This document shows, piece by piece, positions 6,494 to 14,440 of a stretch of 16,930 nt of DNA. Where the stretch lies: contig DATCKG010000065.1 in assembly GCA_036562385.1 (NCBI GenBank), forward strand, positions 1 through 16,930, in the 5' to 3' direction. The stretch comes from DATCKG01 sp036562385. Its GTDB lineage: Bacteria; Bacillota; Sulfobacillia; Symbiobacteriales; Symbiobacteriaceae. Each line of letters begins with the position of its first letter. Position 1 is the first letter of the stretch. The translations under genes were made by a program, and so were the position numbers. The notes under the pieces were generated by a model. It had not been told where the DNA came from. It did not search any database and saw only the letters and a list, made by a program, of their open reading frames with translations.

Positions 6494-7399
6494 ATGCCTG
6501 TGCTGAGGCGACTGAGGTCCCAGAAGGTACAGGAGATCGTCACCGCGTACGTCTTCCTGGTGCCGGCGATTATCATCCTGGGCACGTTTGTCATCGGTCC
6601 GCTGATCTACGCGATCTATCTGAGTTTCTTCGACTACGACATCCTGTCCCCGGACACGATGAGGTTCATCGGGCTCGGGAACTACCGGGAGGCTTTCCGG
6701 GATCCCGTTTTCATCCGGTCCGTGATCAACGTCTTCATCTATGCCGCCGGCGTGGTGCCGACGCAGATGGTGATCGCACTGATCCTGGCCCTGATGGTGA
6801 CCAGCGGCATCAAGGGCCAGAACGCCTTCCGGGTAGCGTACTTCATCCCCACGGTGACCTCCTCCGTCGTGGTCTGCATCATGTTCCTCTACATCTACTC
6901 GCGGGACGGCATCTTGAACCACTTCCTGGCCTGGTTCGGCATCCCGCCGCAGAACTGGATGGAGAACGTGTACACGGCCTTGCCCTCCATCATGCTGATG
7001 AACGTCTGGTCCACCGTGGGGCAGTATATGGTCATCTTTACGGCCGGGCTGAACGAGATTCCCGACTCCTACTATGAGGCGGCCATGGTGGACGGCGCGG
7101 GCTACTGGCAGCGGCTCCGCTACATTACCCTGCCGCTTCTGCGTCCCACCACGCTCTTTGTCAGCATCATGTCCGTGATCGGCACCCTGCAGCTGTTCGA
7201 CCAGGCCTACCTCATGACCAACGGACAGGGCGGCCCCGCCGACTCCACCATGACGGTGGTGCTGTACATCTACAAGAACGCCTTCGGCGGCTACTTCCGC
7301 ATGGGGTATGCATCGGCACTGGCGACGTTGCTCTTCCTGGTGATTCTGCTGCTGACCTATGTTCAGAAGCGGTGGTTCGGTGAGGAGGTCCAGTACTAG
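6494..7399 (+). CDS. ABC sugar permease, MalF/UgpA type (CUT1)
   Basis: First inner-membrane permease of the importer, 301 residues with six predicted membrane spans (the first at about 17-40, the last at about 265-290). The ATPase-contact loop has the EAA signature, seen as YEAAMVDGAGYWQRLRYITLP with E195-A-A and Gly201. The short N-terminus and the SFFDYD and FIGLGNYREAF segments are typical of the UgpA/MsmF group. The ATG at 6494 directly abuts its G-run; the in-frame GTG at 6500 has better spacing (six bases) and may be the true start. The gene follows the binding-protein gene by 56 bp and is two bases from the next permease gene. Confidence 0.95.
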   Translation: MPVLRRLRSQKVQEIVTAYVFLVPAIIILGTFVIGPLIYAIYLSFFDYDILSPDTMRFIGLGNYREAFRDPVFIRSVINVFIYAAGVVPTQMVIALILALMVTSGIKGQNAFRVAYFIPTVTSSVVVCIMFLYIYSRDGILNHFLAWFGIPPQNWMENVYTALPSIMLMNVWSTVGQYMVIFTAGLNEIPDSYYEAAMVDGAGYWQRLRYITLPLLRPTTLFVSIMSVIGTLQLFDQAYLMTNGQGGPADSTMTVVLYIYKNAFGGYFRMGYASALATLLFLVILLLTYVQKRWFGEEVQY

Positions 7400-7401
7400 C
7401 C

Positions 7402-8232
7402 ATGGAAATCAAGAGCCGGCCTGTGCGGGCGATCCTGTATGTCCTGCTGCTTGGCTATGCGGTGATTACCGTCGGACCCTTTCTCATGTCCGTGGCCACC
7501 GCGCTGACGAAGACCGAGCACTTGCCGCTTCTGTTCAGCCGCTGGGGCATCCCCCCGGAGATTACGCTGGAGAACTTTAAGTATATACTTAAGAGCGGAG
7601 ACTTCGGCCGCTGGTTTCTCAACAGCGTCATCGTGGCCGGACTCGGCACCCTGGCCAAGGTCTTCTTCAACTCCCTGGCCGGGTACGCGCTGGCCCGGAT
7701 CCGGTTCCCGGGCCGGGAATTCATGTTCTGGGTCATCCTGGCCACCATGATGATCCCCGGTGCGGTCATTCTGATCCCTCAGTACCTGATCCTGAACCGG
7801 TTGGGCTGGCTGGACACCTATGCAGGCCTGATCGTGCCCTTTACCGTCAGTGCCTTCGGCATCTTCCTCATGCGGCAGTTCTTCCTGACGATTCCCGTGG
7901 AACTGGAGGAGGCGGCCCAGATCGACGGGCTGGGCCGGTTCGGCATCTTCTGGCGGGTGGTGCTGCCGCTGACCAAGCCGGCCCTGGGGGCCCAGATCAT
8001 TTTCAACTTCCTGGGCGACTGGAACAACTTCCTGTGGCCGAACCTGATCGCCCGCAGCCGGGAGATGTACACCCTTACGGTGGGCCTGCAAACCTTCAAG
8101 AACGAGTACTACAGCTTCTGGAACCAGGTGCTGGCGGGTTCGATGTTCCTGACCATCCCGGTCATCATCGTTTACCTGTTCCTGAACCGCTGGTTTATCA
8201 AGGGCATCACAATTACAGGCATGAAGGGGTAG
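7402..8232 (+). CDS. ABC sugar permease, MalG/UgpE type (CUT1)
   Basis: Second permease, 276 residues with six predicted membrane spans; it pairs with the preceding permease to form the channel. The EAA loop is ELEEAAQIDGLGRFGIFWRV (E170-A-A, Gly176), followed by LPLTKPAL. The C-terminus GITITGMKG matches the short tail of MalG-like proteins. ATG 7402 lies two bases after the previous stop, with GGAGG inside the preceding gene (7384-7388). No ABC ATPase gene follows; the next gene, 12 bp on, encodes a glycosidase. The ATPase must therefore be encoded elsewhere, as in Firmicutes that use a shared MsmX/MsmK-type subunit. Confidence 0.95.
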   Translation: MEIKSRPVRAILYVLLLGYAVITVGPFLMSVATALTKTEHLPLLFSRWGIPPEITLENFKYILKSGDFGRWFLNSVIVAGLGTLAKVFFNSLAGYALARIRFPGREFMFWVILATMMIPGAVILIPQYLILNRLGWLDTYAGLIVPFTVSAFGIFLMRQFFLTIPVELEEAAQIDGLGRFGIFWRVVLPLTKPALGAQIIFNFLGDWNNFLWPNLIARSREMYTLTVGLQTFKNEYYSFWNQVLAGSMFLTIPVIIVYLFLNRWFIKGITITGMKG

Positions 8233-8244
8233 GGGTCGTGCAGC

Positions 8245-10410
8245 ATGGCAACCAGTGAGGGGCTCTCGATCAGGAAAGATCAGCGGCTGACCGACCGGTA
8301 CATCACCGCGGGCGACCGGGCCTACCTGATCGGGGCTCAGGACGGCACCTTTCCGGATCTGGGGTGGCACGTCCCGGGGGAGATGGGCGGGCTGTGGGCG
8401 CATCCGGTAAAGCTCCTGGACGGCTTCTGGCTTCGGGTGGACGACACCTGGCTGACATGGGCCGCTTGGTTTCGAAGCGGCGCCTTCTGGAGTGAGCATG
8501 GATATACGCTGGAGGGGCTGCAGATCGTCCGGCGCCAGTTCGTGCCCGACGGTGAGCCGGCCCTGGTGGTGCGCTATGCGTTTCGGTCGGAAAGCCGGCG
8601 GACGGTGCGGCTTCGCTTTCTGGCCCGCAGCGACCTGCAGGGAGTGTGGCTCTCGGACCGGCACGGGATGGAGGACGGGCGGGACTTCGCTACCTTTGAG
8701 GATACGCTGCATGCATGGGTGATCCGGGATGAGCGGAACCCCTGGTATGCGGTGGTGGGGGCCCGCCACCTGGCGCCGGTGGGGTGGGAAAGCGGTCCTG
8801 ACCTGTGGGGTCCGGAGCAGTCCCGGGGGCTTGGGGTCTCCGTGGCGCTGGATTATGAACTCACCTTGCCCGCGGGGGAGGAGGCCGCCGTTGAGTTCGT
8901 GGTCGCCGGTTCCCATGCGGGGGAAGAGCCCGCGCGGGAGGCTTTTGTCCGCACGTGCAGCGACGCGGACGCTCTGTGGGCGGCCAAGGCGACCCGCTAC
9001 GACGAGATGCTGGCCCGAAGCGTCCTGCAGATTCCCGATGGGACCATCCAGCGGGCCTGGGACTGGGTCAAGTGCAACTACGACTGGCTGGTGCGGGACG
9101 TGCCCGGTCTGGGGCGGGCGCTGGGGGCCGGCGCCCCGGAGTACGTCTGGTTTTTCGGCTGCGACAGTTCCTACGCTGTGTTCGGAAACCTGGCCCTGGG
9201 CCAGCACGAGATCGCCATCGAGACCCTGGACATGATCCGAAAGCTGAGCGCTGGGTCAGGCGGCGACAGCGGTCGGGTGATCCACGAGGCGAACACCTGG
9301 GGCCATGTTTACCATCCCGGCAACACTCAGGAGACCCCCCATTTTGTGAAGGCCGTCTGGCACACGTTCCTGTGGACCGGTGACCTTGCGTTTCTCCGGC
9401 GCAACTATCCGTTTTGCAAGCAAGGCCTCCTGGGCTGGGTGCTGGGACGGCGGTGTGACAAAGAGGAAGTCTTGCCATACGGCAGCGGCATCATGGAGGT
9501 CCCGGGTTTGGACCTGCAGATGATCGACAGCGCTGCCTACACGGTGGAGGCCCTGGATGCACTGGCAGGCATGGCCGATGTGCTGGGTGAGCCCGCGGTG
9601 GCCGCCCACAGCCGCCAGCTCCGGGAGGCAGTGGCCCGGCGCCTGGAGGAGTCCTTCTGGATTGAAGAAGAGGGCCTGTACGGCGACCTGCTGGCCACGC
9701 CGCGGCAGATTGCCCCCCGGCTCCGCCAACTGATCGCCGACGCCACTCAGTCCGAGTACATGGACCTCCAGCGCCCCGGTGTCCGGGAGGCCTACGGCCG
9801 GATCCTGGCCCGGGCAGAGGCGGCTTCGGATCAGGACGGGAAGCAGCCGTGGCTGCTCAAGAATTGGATCATCATCACCCCGCTGGAGGCGGGGATCACA
9901 CCACCTGAGCGGGCGGTTCGTGTGCTCAGGCGGATGGAATCGCCGGAGTTTACCGGCCGCTGGGGCATGTACCTGAGTGGCATCGAGCAGGCCTATGCCA
10001 TGAGCATCAACACCGGGGTTCTGGCGGTGGCGGAACTGAACTACGGACGGGCGGAGCAGGCCCTGGACTACATCCGGATCCTGGCCGAAACCCTGGAGAT
10101 GCAAATGCCCGGGGCGATTGCGGAAGTGATGCCGGATGCCGGGTGCTTTGTGCAGGCCTGGTCCGGTTATGGCATTGCATGGCCTGTGGTGGCGCAGGTC
10201 TTCGGCCTTCGCCCCCGGGCCCACGAGCGGAGACTGCTGGTGAAGCCGTGTTTCCCGAAGGGCTGGACCGAGGCGGTCCTGAAGGGCGTAAGGGTTGGCA
10301 CCAACTCATTTGACTTTTGCTGGGACGGCGTGACCCTCACGGTGACCTCGCAGGAGCCGGGGTGGACCGTGGAGGGGGAAGGCGCGCGGATCCGCCTGGT
10401 GCAGCTCTGA
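8245..10410 (+). CDS. Debranching-type (alpha/alpha)6 glycosidase, divergent
   Basis: A cytoplasmic protein of 721 residues without a signal peptide. An N-terminal beta-sandwich-like part (about 1-250, with the tract LGWHVPGEMGGLWAHPVKLL) precedes a six-hairpin (alpha/alpha)6 domain of the amylo-alpha-1,6-glucosidase/GH15/GH63 type. The helix-barrel landmarks align by eye with the next gene product: WFFGCDSSYA (303-312) with its PFGRDSVITA, GRVIHEANTWG with GKIPHELRYSE, and HTFLWTGDLAFLRRNYP with EYYAWTGDLDLIRELLP. Likely acid and base are Glu418 (SGIMEVPG) and Glu627 (GAIAEVMPD). The Arg of the GRDS motif is replaced by Cys306, so substrate or mechanism may differ. The gene is 12 bp after the permease gene and in the same operon, which points to hydrolysis of the imported sugar. 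The family is fairly sure; the linkage cut is unknown. Confidence 0.75.
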   Translation: MATSEGLSIRKDQRLTDRYITAGDRAYLIGAQDGTFPDLGWHVPGEMGGLWAHPVKLLDGFWLRVDDTWLTWAAWFRSGAFWSEHGYTLEGLQIVRRQFVPDGEPALVVRYAFRSESRRTVRLRFLARSDLQGVWLSDRHGMEDGRDFATFEDTLHAWVIRDERNPWYAVVGARHLAPVGWESGPDLWGPEQSRGLGVSVALDYELTLPAGEEAAVEFVVAGSHAGEEPAREAFVRTCSDADALWAAKATRYDEMLARSVLQIPDGTIQRAWDWVKCNYDWLVRDVPGLGRALGAGAPEYVWFFGCDSSYAVFGNLALGQHEIAIETLDMIRKLSAGSGGDSGRVIHEANTWGHVYHPGNTQETPHFVKAVWHTFLWTGDLAFLRRNYPFCKQGLLGWVLGRRCDKEEVLPYGSGIMEVPGLDLQMIDSAAYTVEALDALAGMADVLGEPAVAAHSRQLREAVARRLEESFWIEEEGLYGDLLATPRQIAPRLRQLIADATQSEYMDLQRPGVREAYGRILARAEAASDQDGKQPWLLKNWIIITPLEAGITPPERAVRVLRRMESPEFTGRWGMYLSGIEQAYAMSINTGVLAVAELNYGRAEQALDYIRILAETLEMQMPGAIAEVMPDAGCFVQAWSGYGIAWPVVAQVFGLRPRAHERRLLVKPCFPKGWTEAVLKGVRVGTNSFDFCWDGVTLTVTSQEPGWTVEGEGARIRLVQL

Positions 10411-10474
10411 CCGGCATGGCGGAGTCTCCTGGTTTCGCTGCAGCAGTGATCACGGCACGAGGAGGCAACCACGG

Positions 10475-12541
10475 ATGGAGCATCTTGTCACCCGAGAGGG
10501 CGATTTGTTTCAGGTATCAAACCGCTGGGGAGACTTCACGCCGGAGGAGGGCTCCTTCGGGCTCTTCTTTCGGGATACACGGTACCTCAGCCGCCTGGAG
10601 CTGCGGGTCGACGGAGAGCGACCGGCGCTTCTGGCCGGCACCGCGGCGCAAAACTTCATTCAGCGCATCTTTCTTCAGGCCGGCGTCCAGAAGCAGATTT
10701 TCAACCGGGTCCGCCTCGGCCTGGAGCGGCAGCGGGTGATCTGGGCGGGGGCGATGTACGAACGCATCATCGTCACCAACATGCAGATCAGCCCGGTACC
10801 CGTGCGCCTGGATCTGCGCTACGAGGCGGACTACGCCGACCTGTTTGAGATGCGGGGGTTCCCGAGGGAGGCCCGCGGTCAGCAGGAGGCGCCCCAGGTG
10901 GGCGACGGATTCGTGATCCTGGGTTACCGCGGCCGGGACGGCGTGCTGCGCCAGACGCAGGTGCGATTCCTGACGGCTCCGACGGCCCTGGCCAGCGACC
11001 ACGCCACGTGGGAACTCACCCTGGAAGCGAAGGGGACCGCGGTCATCGATTTTGTGGTGTTGCCGGCGGAAAACGGGGCTTTCGCACGGTGCACCGGCTT
11101 TGACGAGGCGCTGGAGGCGCTCCGGCAAAGCTATGACGATTGGAGCAGGTCCTGCACGGCCTTTGACACGGATAACCCGCTTTTGAACCGGCTCCTGGAG
11201 CGGGCCGTGCTGGACCTCAGGATTCTGGCGGCGGATTACGGTCACGGTCTCTTTCCCGTGGCGGGTATCCCCTGGTTTGCCGCTCCGTTCGGCCGGGACT
11301 CCGTGATCACCGCGATGGAGGCGCTGGCGCTCAATCCCGAACTGGCCAGGGGTACGCTGCGGACCATGGCGGCGGTCCAGGGGAAGGAGATCAATCCATT
11401 TCGATTGGAAGAGCCCGGGAAGATCCCCCACGAACTGCGCTACAGCGAGATGGCCAACCTGGCGGAGGTCCCCTTCGGCCGCTATTACGGATCCGCGGAC
11501 AGCACGGCACTCTTTCTGATGTTGGCCTGTGAGTACTACGCCTGGACCGGTGACCTGGACCTGATCCGGGAGCTTCTGCCGAACATCCGGGAGGCGCTCG
11601 AGTGGATCGACCGGTACGGCGACATGGACGGCGACGGCTTTGTGGAGTACAGGGCCGACGTGGGGCTGGGCCTGGTAGTCCAGTCGTGGAAGGATTCGCC
11701 GCATTCCATGAGCCATCGGGATGGAACGCCGGCCTGCAGCCCGGTGGCGGTCTCGGAGGTGCAGGGCTACGTCTACGCGGCCAAGGCAGGTCTGGCGCCG
11801 ATCATGCGGGCGCTGGGGGAGGAAGAACTTGCCCGCCGTCTGGAGGCGGAAGCGGCAGCTTTGAAGGAGCGGTTCAACCGGGCATTTTGGATGCCGGACC
11901 GGCAGTACTTCGCCATCGCCCTGGACGGTCAGAAGCGCCAGGTGGGAACGGTTTCCTCCGATATCGGTCACTGCCTCTGGTCGGGCATTGTCGCCCGGGA
12001 GCATGCGCCTGCGGTGGCTGCCCGGCTCCTGGCGCCCGACATGTTCAGCGGGTGGGGGATCCGCACCCTGAGCAGCGAGGAGTTCACCTACAGCCCCATC
12101 AGCTATCACAACGGGTCCGTGTGGCCCCACGACAACGCCCTGTGTGTGCTGGGCCTCAAGCGTTACGGCTTTGACCAGGAGGCCAACCAGGTGATTTCCG
12201 GACTGGTGGAGGCCGCCTCGCACTTTCCGTACTACCGGCTGCCGGAGCTGTTCTGCGGATTCTCCCGGGAAGTGGGCATTCCTGTGGACTATCCCACGGC
12301 CTGCTCGCCCCAGGCATGGTCGGCCGCCACGCCGATCATGCTCATGCAGGCCATCCTTGGGCTGGAGCCCGATGCGGCCCGGGGCGTGCTCCGGCTGCGT
12401 CCCAGCCTACCCCCTTGGCTGGGGAGGCTCACGGTACGCGGGCTGCGGGTTGGCCGGGCCCGGGTAGACCTGGAGGTGACGGCCGGTGGCGCGAGGGCCC
12501 AGGTCTCCGACCCGGAGAAGCTCCGGGTGGTGGTGGATTGA
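10475..12541 (+). CDS. Amylo-alpha-1,6-glucosidase/glycogen-debranching-type enzyme
   Basis: A 688-residue cytoplasmic glycosidase. The N-terminal domain (about 1-210) has the glycogen-debranching N-terminal pattern, with GLFFRDTRYLSRLELRVDG at 29-47. The catalytic (alpha/alpha)6 domain (about 230-640) has the family blocks WFAAPFGRDSVITAMEAL (GRDS at 273-276), GKIPHELRYSE, RYYGSADSTALFLMLACEYY and TGDLDLIRELLPNIREAL. It also has QSWKDS (Asp407, probable general acid), SVWPHDNALCVLGLKRYG and RLPELFCGF (Glu591, probable base), then CSPQAWSAATPIMLMQAILG. A short beta domain ends the protein. The start is ATG 10475 with GAGGAGG (10459-10465) nine bases upstream; the gap to the previous gene is 64 bp. 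It is the last gene of the sugar operon, followed 127 bp on by a terminator. Related enzymes act on glucans, but other alpha-glycosides are possible. Confidence 0.88.
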   Translation: MEHLVTREGDLFQVSNRWGDFTPEEGSFGLFFRDTRYLSRLELRVDGERPALLAGTAAQNFIQRIFLQAGVQKQIFNRVRLGLERQRVIWAGAMYERIIVTNMQISPVPVRLDLRYEADYADLFEMRGFPREARGQQEAPQVGDGFVILGYRGRDGVLRQTQVRFLTAPTALASDHATWELTLEAKGTAVIDFVVLPAENGAFARCTGFDEALEALRQSYDDWSRSCTAFDTDNPLLNRLLERAVLDLRILAADYGHGLFPVAGIPWFAAPFGRDSVITAMEALALNPELARGTLRTMAAVQGKEINPFRLEEPGKIPHELRYSEMANLAEVPFGRYYGSADSTALFLMLACEYYAWTGDLDLIRELLPNIREALEWIDRYGDMDGDGFVEYRADVGLGLVVQSWKDSPHSMSHRDGTPACSPVAVSEVQGYVYAAKAGLAPIMRALGEEELARRLEAEAAALKERFNRAFWMPDRQYFAIALDGQKRQVGTVSSDIGHCLWSGIVAREHAPAVAARLLAPDMFSGWGIRTLSSEEFTYSPISYHNGSVWPHDNALCVLGLKRYGFDQEANQVISGLVEAASHFPYYRLPELFCGFSREVGIPVDYPTACSPQAWSAATPIMLMQAILGLEPDAARGVLRLRPSLPPWLGRLTVRGLRVGRARVDLEVTAGGARAQVSDPEKLRVVVD

Positions 12542-12848
12542 TTGGGGTCCTCGGGGTGGTGTCAGGCTCCGCCGGCGGGGCCTGATCCCCTTGGCGATGC
12601 CTACCAGACAAACGGTAGGAGCGGAAGGCCGGCTCCCAGGTACGGGTCCATCATGAAACGGCAGCATACGGGACTTTCGGCGTTGCCGCCGGGAGTCCCG
12701 TCTGTTTTTCCCAGGCCGTTGATTTCCGCCCGGCAGGACGGCGGCCGGCAGCGGCATCGTGGGCCGCTTCCGGCCGCGGTCAAGCCTTGCGCAGGTTCAA
12801 CCGAGCCATCAGGAGGTAGGATTAACAGATTCTTCATAATCCCATGGA
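12542..12848 (+). other. Non-coding stretch between the sugar and phenylacetate loci
   Basis: I see no convincing gene here. It holds a 12-base inverted repeat, TCAGGCTCCGCC/GGCGGGGCCTGA (12562-12585), with no T-tract, then the strong terminator at 12668-12709. The rest, up to the promoter at 12849, is GC-rich with no clear signal; AGGAGGTAGG near 12811 resembles a ribosome binding site but has no usable start behind it. Confidence 0.6.
12668..12709 (+). terminator. Rho-independent terminator of the sugar operon
   Basis: A 15-bp stem (12668-12682 with 12687-12701, two G-U pairs) around a TTGC loop is followed by CTG and five T (12705-12709). This is the best intrinsic terminator on the + strand of this window. 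Confidence 0.9.
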
Positions 12849-12878
12849 TTGACAAGCGATTCTGACGACCGCTATGAT
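12849..12878 (+). promoter_or_regulatory. Sigma-A promoter of the tetR-paaABCD operon
   Basis: The -35 box TTGACA (12849-12854) is perfect, and the -10 box TATGAT (12873-12878) matches five of six, with an 18-bp spacer. Transcription should start near 12885, inside the palindrome at 12881-12900. Because the -10 box contains the ATG at 12874, that codon cannot be the TetR start. Confidence 0.85.
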
Positions 12879-12880
12879 GG

Positions 12881-12900
12881 AACCAAGCAAGCGCTTGGTT
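12881..12900 (+). promoter_or_regulatory. Palindromic TetR-family operator at the transcription start
   Basis: AACCAAGC (12881-12888) and GCTTGGTT (12893-12900) form a perfect 8-bp inverted repeat across a 4-bp spacer. The spacer AAGC creates a second overlapping palindrome, CAAGCGCTTG (12888-12897), so three half-sites are packed together. Sitting just after the -10 box, a bound repressor would block initiation. The binding protein is probably the TetR encoded just downstream. Confidence 0.75.
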
Positions 12901-12909
12901 GGAGGGAGG
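12901..12909 (+). promoter_or_regulatory. Ribosome binding site that fixes the TetR start
   Basis: GGAGGGAGG directly follows the operator and precedes ATG 12913. It selects this ATG over the ATGATG at 12874-12879. Confidence 0.75.
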
Positions 12910-12912
12910 CCC

Positions 12913-13506
12913 ATGGGCCGTACCGCTCGGCGGGAGCAGGTGCTGCAGGCAGCCGCCGCTCTGTTCAGTCGCAAGGGATACCACGCCACCACCGTACGGG
13001 ATATCGGGGAGGAAAGCGGCATGCTTTCGGGCAGCCTGTACGCTCACATCCACCACAAGGAGGACCTGCTGTACGAACTGGTGCTGCGGGCAGCGGAGCG
13101 GTTTCAGGCCGCGGTCCGGCCAGTGGTGGAGGGCGAGGGCAGCGCTTCGGAAAAGCTGACGCAGGCCATGGCTGCCCACCTGAAGGTGGTGGCGGAATCA
13201 CTGGCCCACGCCCGGATCTTCCTCCACGAATGGAGGGCCCTGACCGGTAAGCGGTGGGAGGCCGCCGCAGCCCTGCGGCGGGAGTATGAGGACCTGCTGG
13301 CCAGGGTGATCCGTCAGGGGGTGGAATCCGGCGAGTTCCGGCCCGTGGACGAGAAGTGCGCGCGGCTGTTGGTCCTGGGCGCCCTGAACTGGACGTACGA
13401 GTGGTACGACCCAGAAGGTCCACTGGGTCCTGAGGAGATCGCCAAACGCTTTGCCGACATCGTGGTCGAAGGTCTCCGGAACCGGGAAGGAGGAGGGACC
13501 ACATGA
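12913..13506 (+). CDS. TetR-family repressor of the phenylacetate operon
   Basis: A 197-residue dimeric repressor. The N-terminal helix-turn-helix is typical: REQVLQAAAALFSRKGYHAT, then TVRDIGEESGMLSGSLYAHI and HHKEDLLYELV. The C-terminal domain ends in LLVLGALNWTYEWYDPEGPLGPEEIA, a pattern seen in KstR2-like and related regulators that sense acyl-CoA thioesters. The start is ATG 12913, not the upstream ATG inside the -10 box. The stop overlaps the paaA start as ATGA, so regulator and enzyme genes are translated from one mRNA. A palindrome covers the transcription start. The natural ligand is probably phenylacetyl-CoA or a pathway CoA ester; that is inference from position. It plays the role PaaX or PaaR plays elsewhere. 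Confidence 0.92.
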   Translation: MGRTARREQVLQAAAALFSRKGYHATTVRDIGEESGMLSGSLYAHIHHKEDLLYELVLRAAERFQAAVRPVVEGEGSASEKLTQAMAAHLKVVAESLAHARIFLHEWRALTGKRWEAAAALRREYEDLLARVIRQGVESGEFRPVDEKCARLLVLGALNWTYEWYDPEGPLGPEEIAKRFADIVVEGLRNREGGGTT

Positions 13507-14429
13507 GCGAGGAGCGCCTGGCGGAGTTCATGGCGCGGATTGAACGGGGCGAGAAGATCGAGGCCACCGACTGGATGCCGGACGAGTACCGGCTGGCCGC
13601 GATCAAGTTCATGCAGATGCACGCCCTTTCGGAGGTCATGGGCGCCTTTCCCGAAAAGGAGTGGGTGCCCCGGGCTCCGACCCTGGCCCGCAAGCTCTCG
13701 CTGATGGCCAAGGTCCAGGACGAGGTGGGCCACGGGCAGCTGATTTTGCGGGTGGTGGAAGATCTGGCCCGTCCGCTGGGCAAGGGCCGGGAGGAACTGA
13801 TCGAAGAGCTCCTGACGGGGCAGACCAAGTTCCATAACGTCTTCCACATGCCCGCTCCCACCTGGGCGGACTGCGGCATCATCGGGTGGCTGGTGGACGG
13901 CGCCGCGGTCATCTCGCAGGCGGCTTTGCTGCAGAGCAGCTATGGCCCGTACGCCCGGATCCTGCAGCGGGTGTGTGCCGAGGAAGGCTTCCACATCCAG
14001 CACGGCGAGTCCATCTGCCTGGCCCTGGCAGAGGGGACCCCGGGGCAGCGGCAGATGCTGCAGGAGGCCCTGGAGCGCTGGTGGGAAGCGCTGCTGCTCT
14101 TCTTCGGCCCCCCGGAGACCGACAGCCCGACGGCGCAGATTCTGCTCAAGTACCGGTTCCGGACCAAGACCAACGAACAGCTTCGGCAGAAGTACCTGAC
14201 CAAGTACGTGCCCCGGATTCAGGCCCTGGGGCTGCGGATTCCCGATCCGGAACTCCGCTATGACGAGAAAGAGGGCCGCTGGATCTACACGCCGCCCGAC
14301 TGGAACAAGCTGAAGGCCATCGCCCGGAATGAGGGCCCGCTTTCCCAGTATCGCCTGGGGCTGCGGCGGATGTCCTACGAGCAAACCCGCTGGGTCCGGG
14401 AGGCGCTCCTGGGCCGGAAGGTGGCATAG
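13503..14429 (+). CDS. paaA: Phenylacetyl-CoA 1,2-epoxidase catalytic subunit PaaA
   Basis: Diiron oxygenase subunit that, within the PaaABC(E) complex, adds one oxygen atom to the ring of phenylacetyl-CoA to give the 1,2-epoxide, the key step of aerobic phenylacetate breakdown. It has 308 residues, the family length. The ferritin-like diiron ligands are visible: Glu44 (HALSEVMG), Glu74 and His77 (KVQDEVGHGQ), Asp132 (GWLVDGA), and Glu161 and His164 (AEEGFHIQHG). PERKCLAM-like landmarks include VPRAPTLARKLSLMAK and KYRFRTKTNEQLRQKYL. The ATG at 13503 overlaps the tetR stop by four bases, with GGAGGAGGG just upstream. paaB follows after 11 bp. The assignment is secure. Confidence 0.97.
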   Translation: MSEERLAEFMARIERGEKIEATDWMPDEYRLAAIKFMQMHALSEVMGAFPEKEWVPRAPTLARKLSLMAKVQDEVGHGQLILRVVEDLARPLGKGREELIEELLTGQTKFHNVFHMPAPTWADCGIIGWLVDGAAVISQAALLQSSYGPYARILQRVCAEEGFHIQHGESICLALAEGTPGQRQMLQEALERWWEALLLFFGPPETDSPTAQILLKYRFRTKTNEQLRQKYLTKYVPRIQALGLRIPDPELRYDEKEGRWIYTPPDWNKLKAIARNEGPLSQYRLGLRRMSYEQTRWVREALLGRKVA

Positions 14430-14440
14430 GGGGAGACGCC

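Noticed and set aside
7396..9207. A 603-codon - strand open frame
   Set aside because: It is antisense to the second permease and first glycosidase genes, both with strong family motifs; its His/Pro/Gln-rich translation shows no recognisable domain.
10517..12223. A 568-codon - strand open frame
   Set aside because: It is fully opposite the second glycosidase gene, whose catalytic motifs are intact; the antisense product looks random.
12562..12585. 12-base inverted repeat after the second glycosidase gene as terminator
   Set aside because: The arms touch without a loop and no T-tract follows; the strong terminator at 12668-12709 explains the operon end better.
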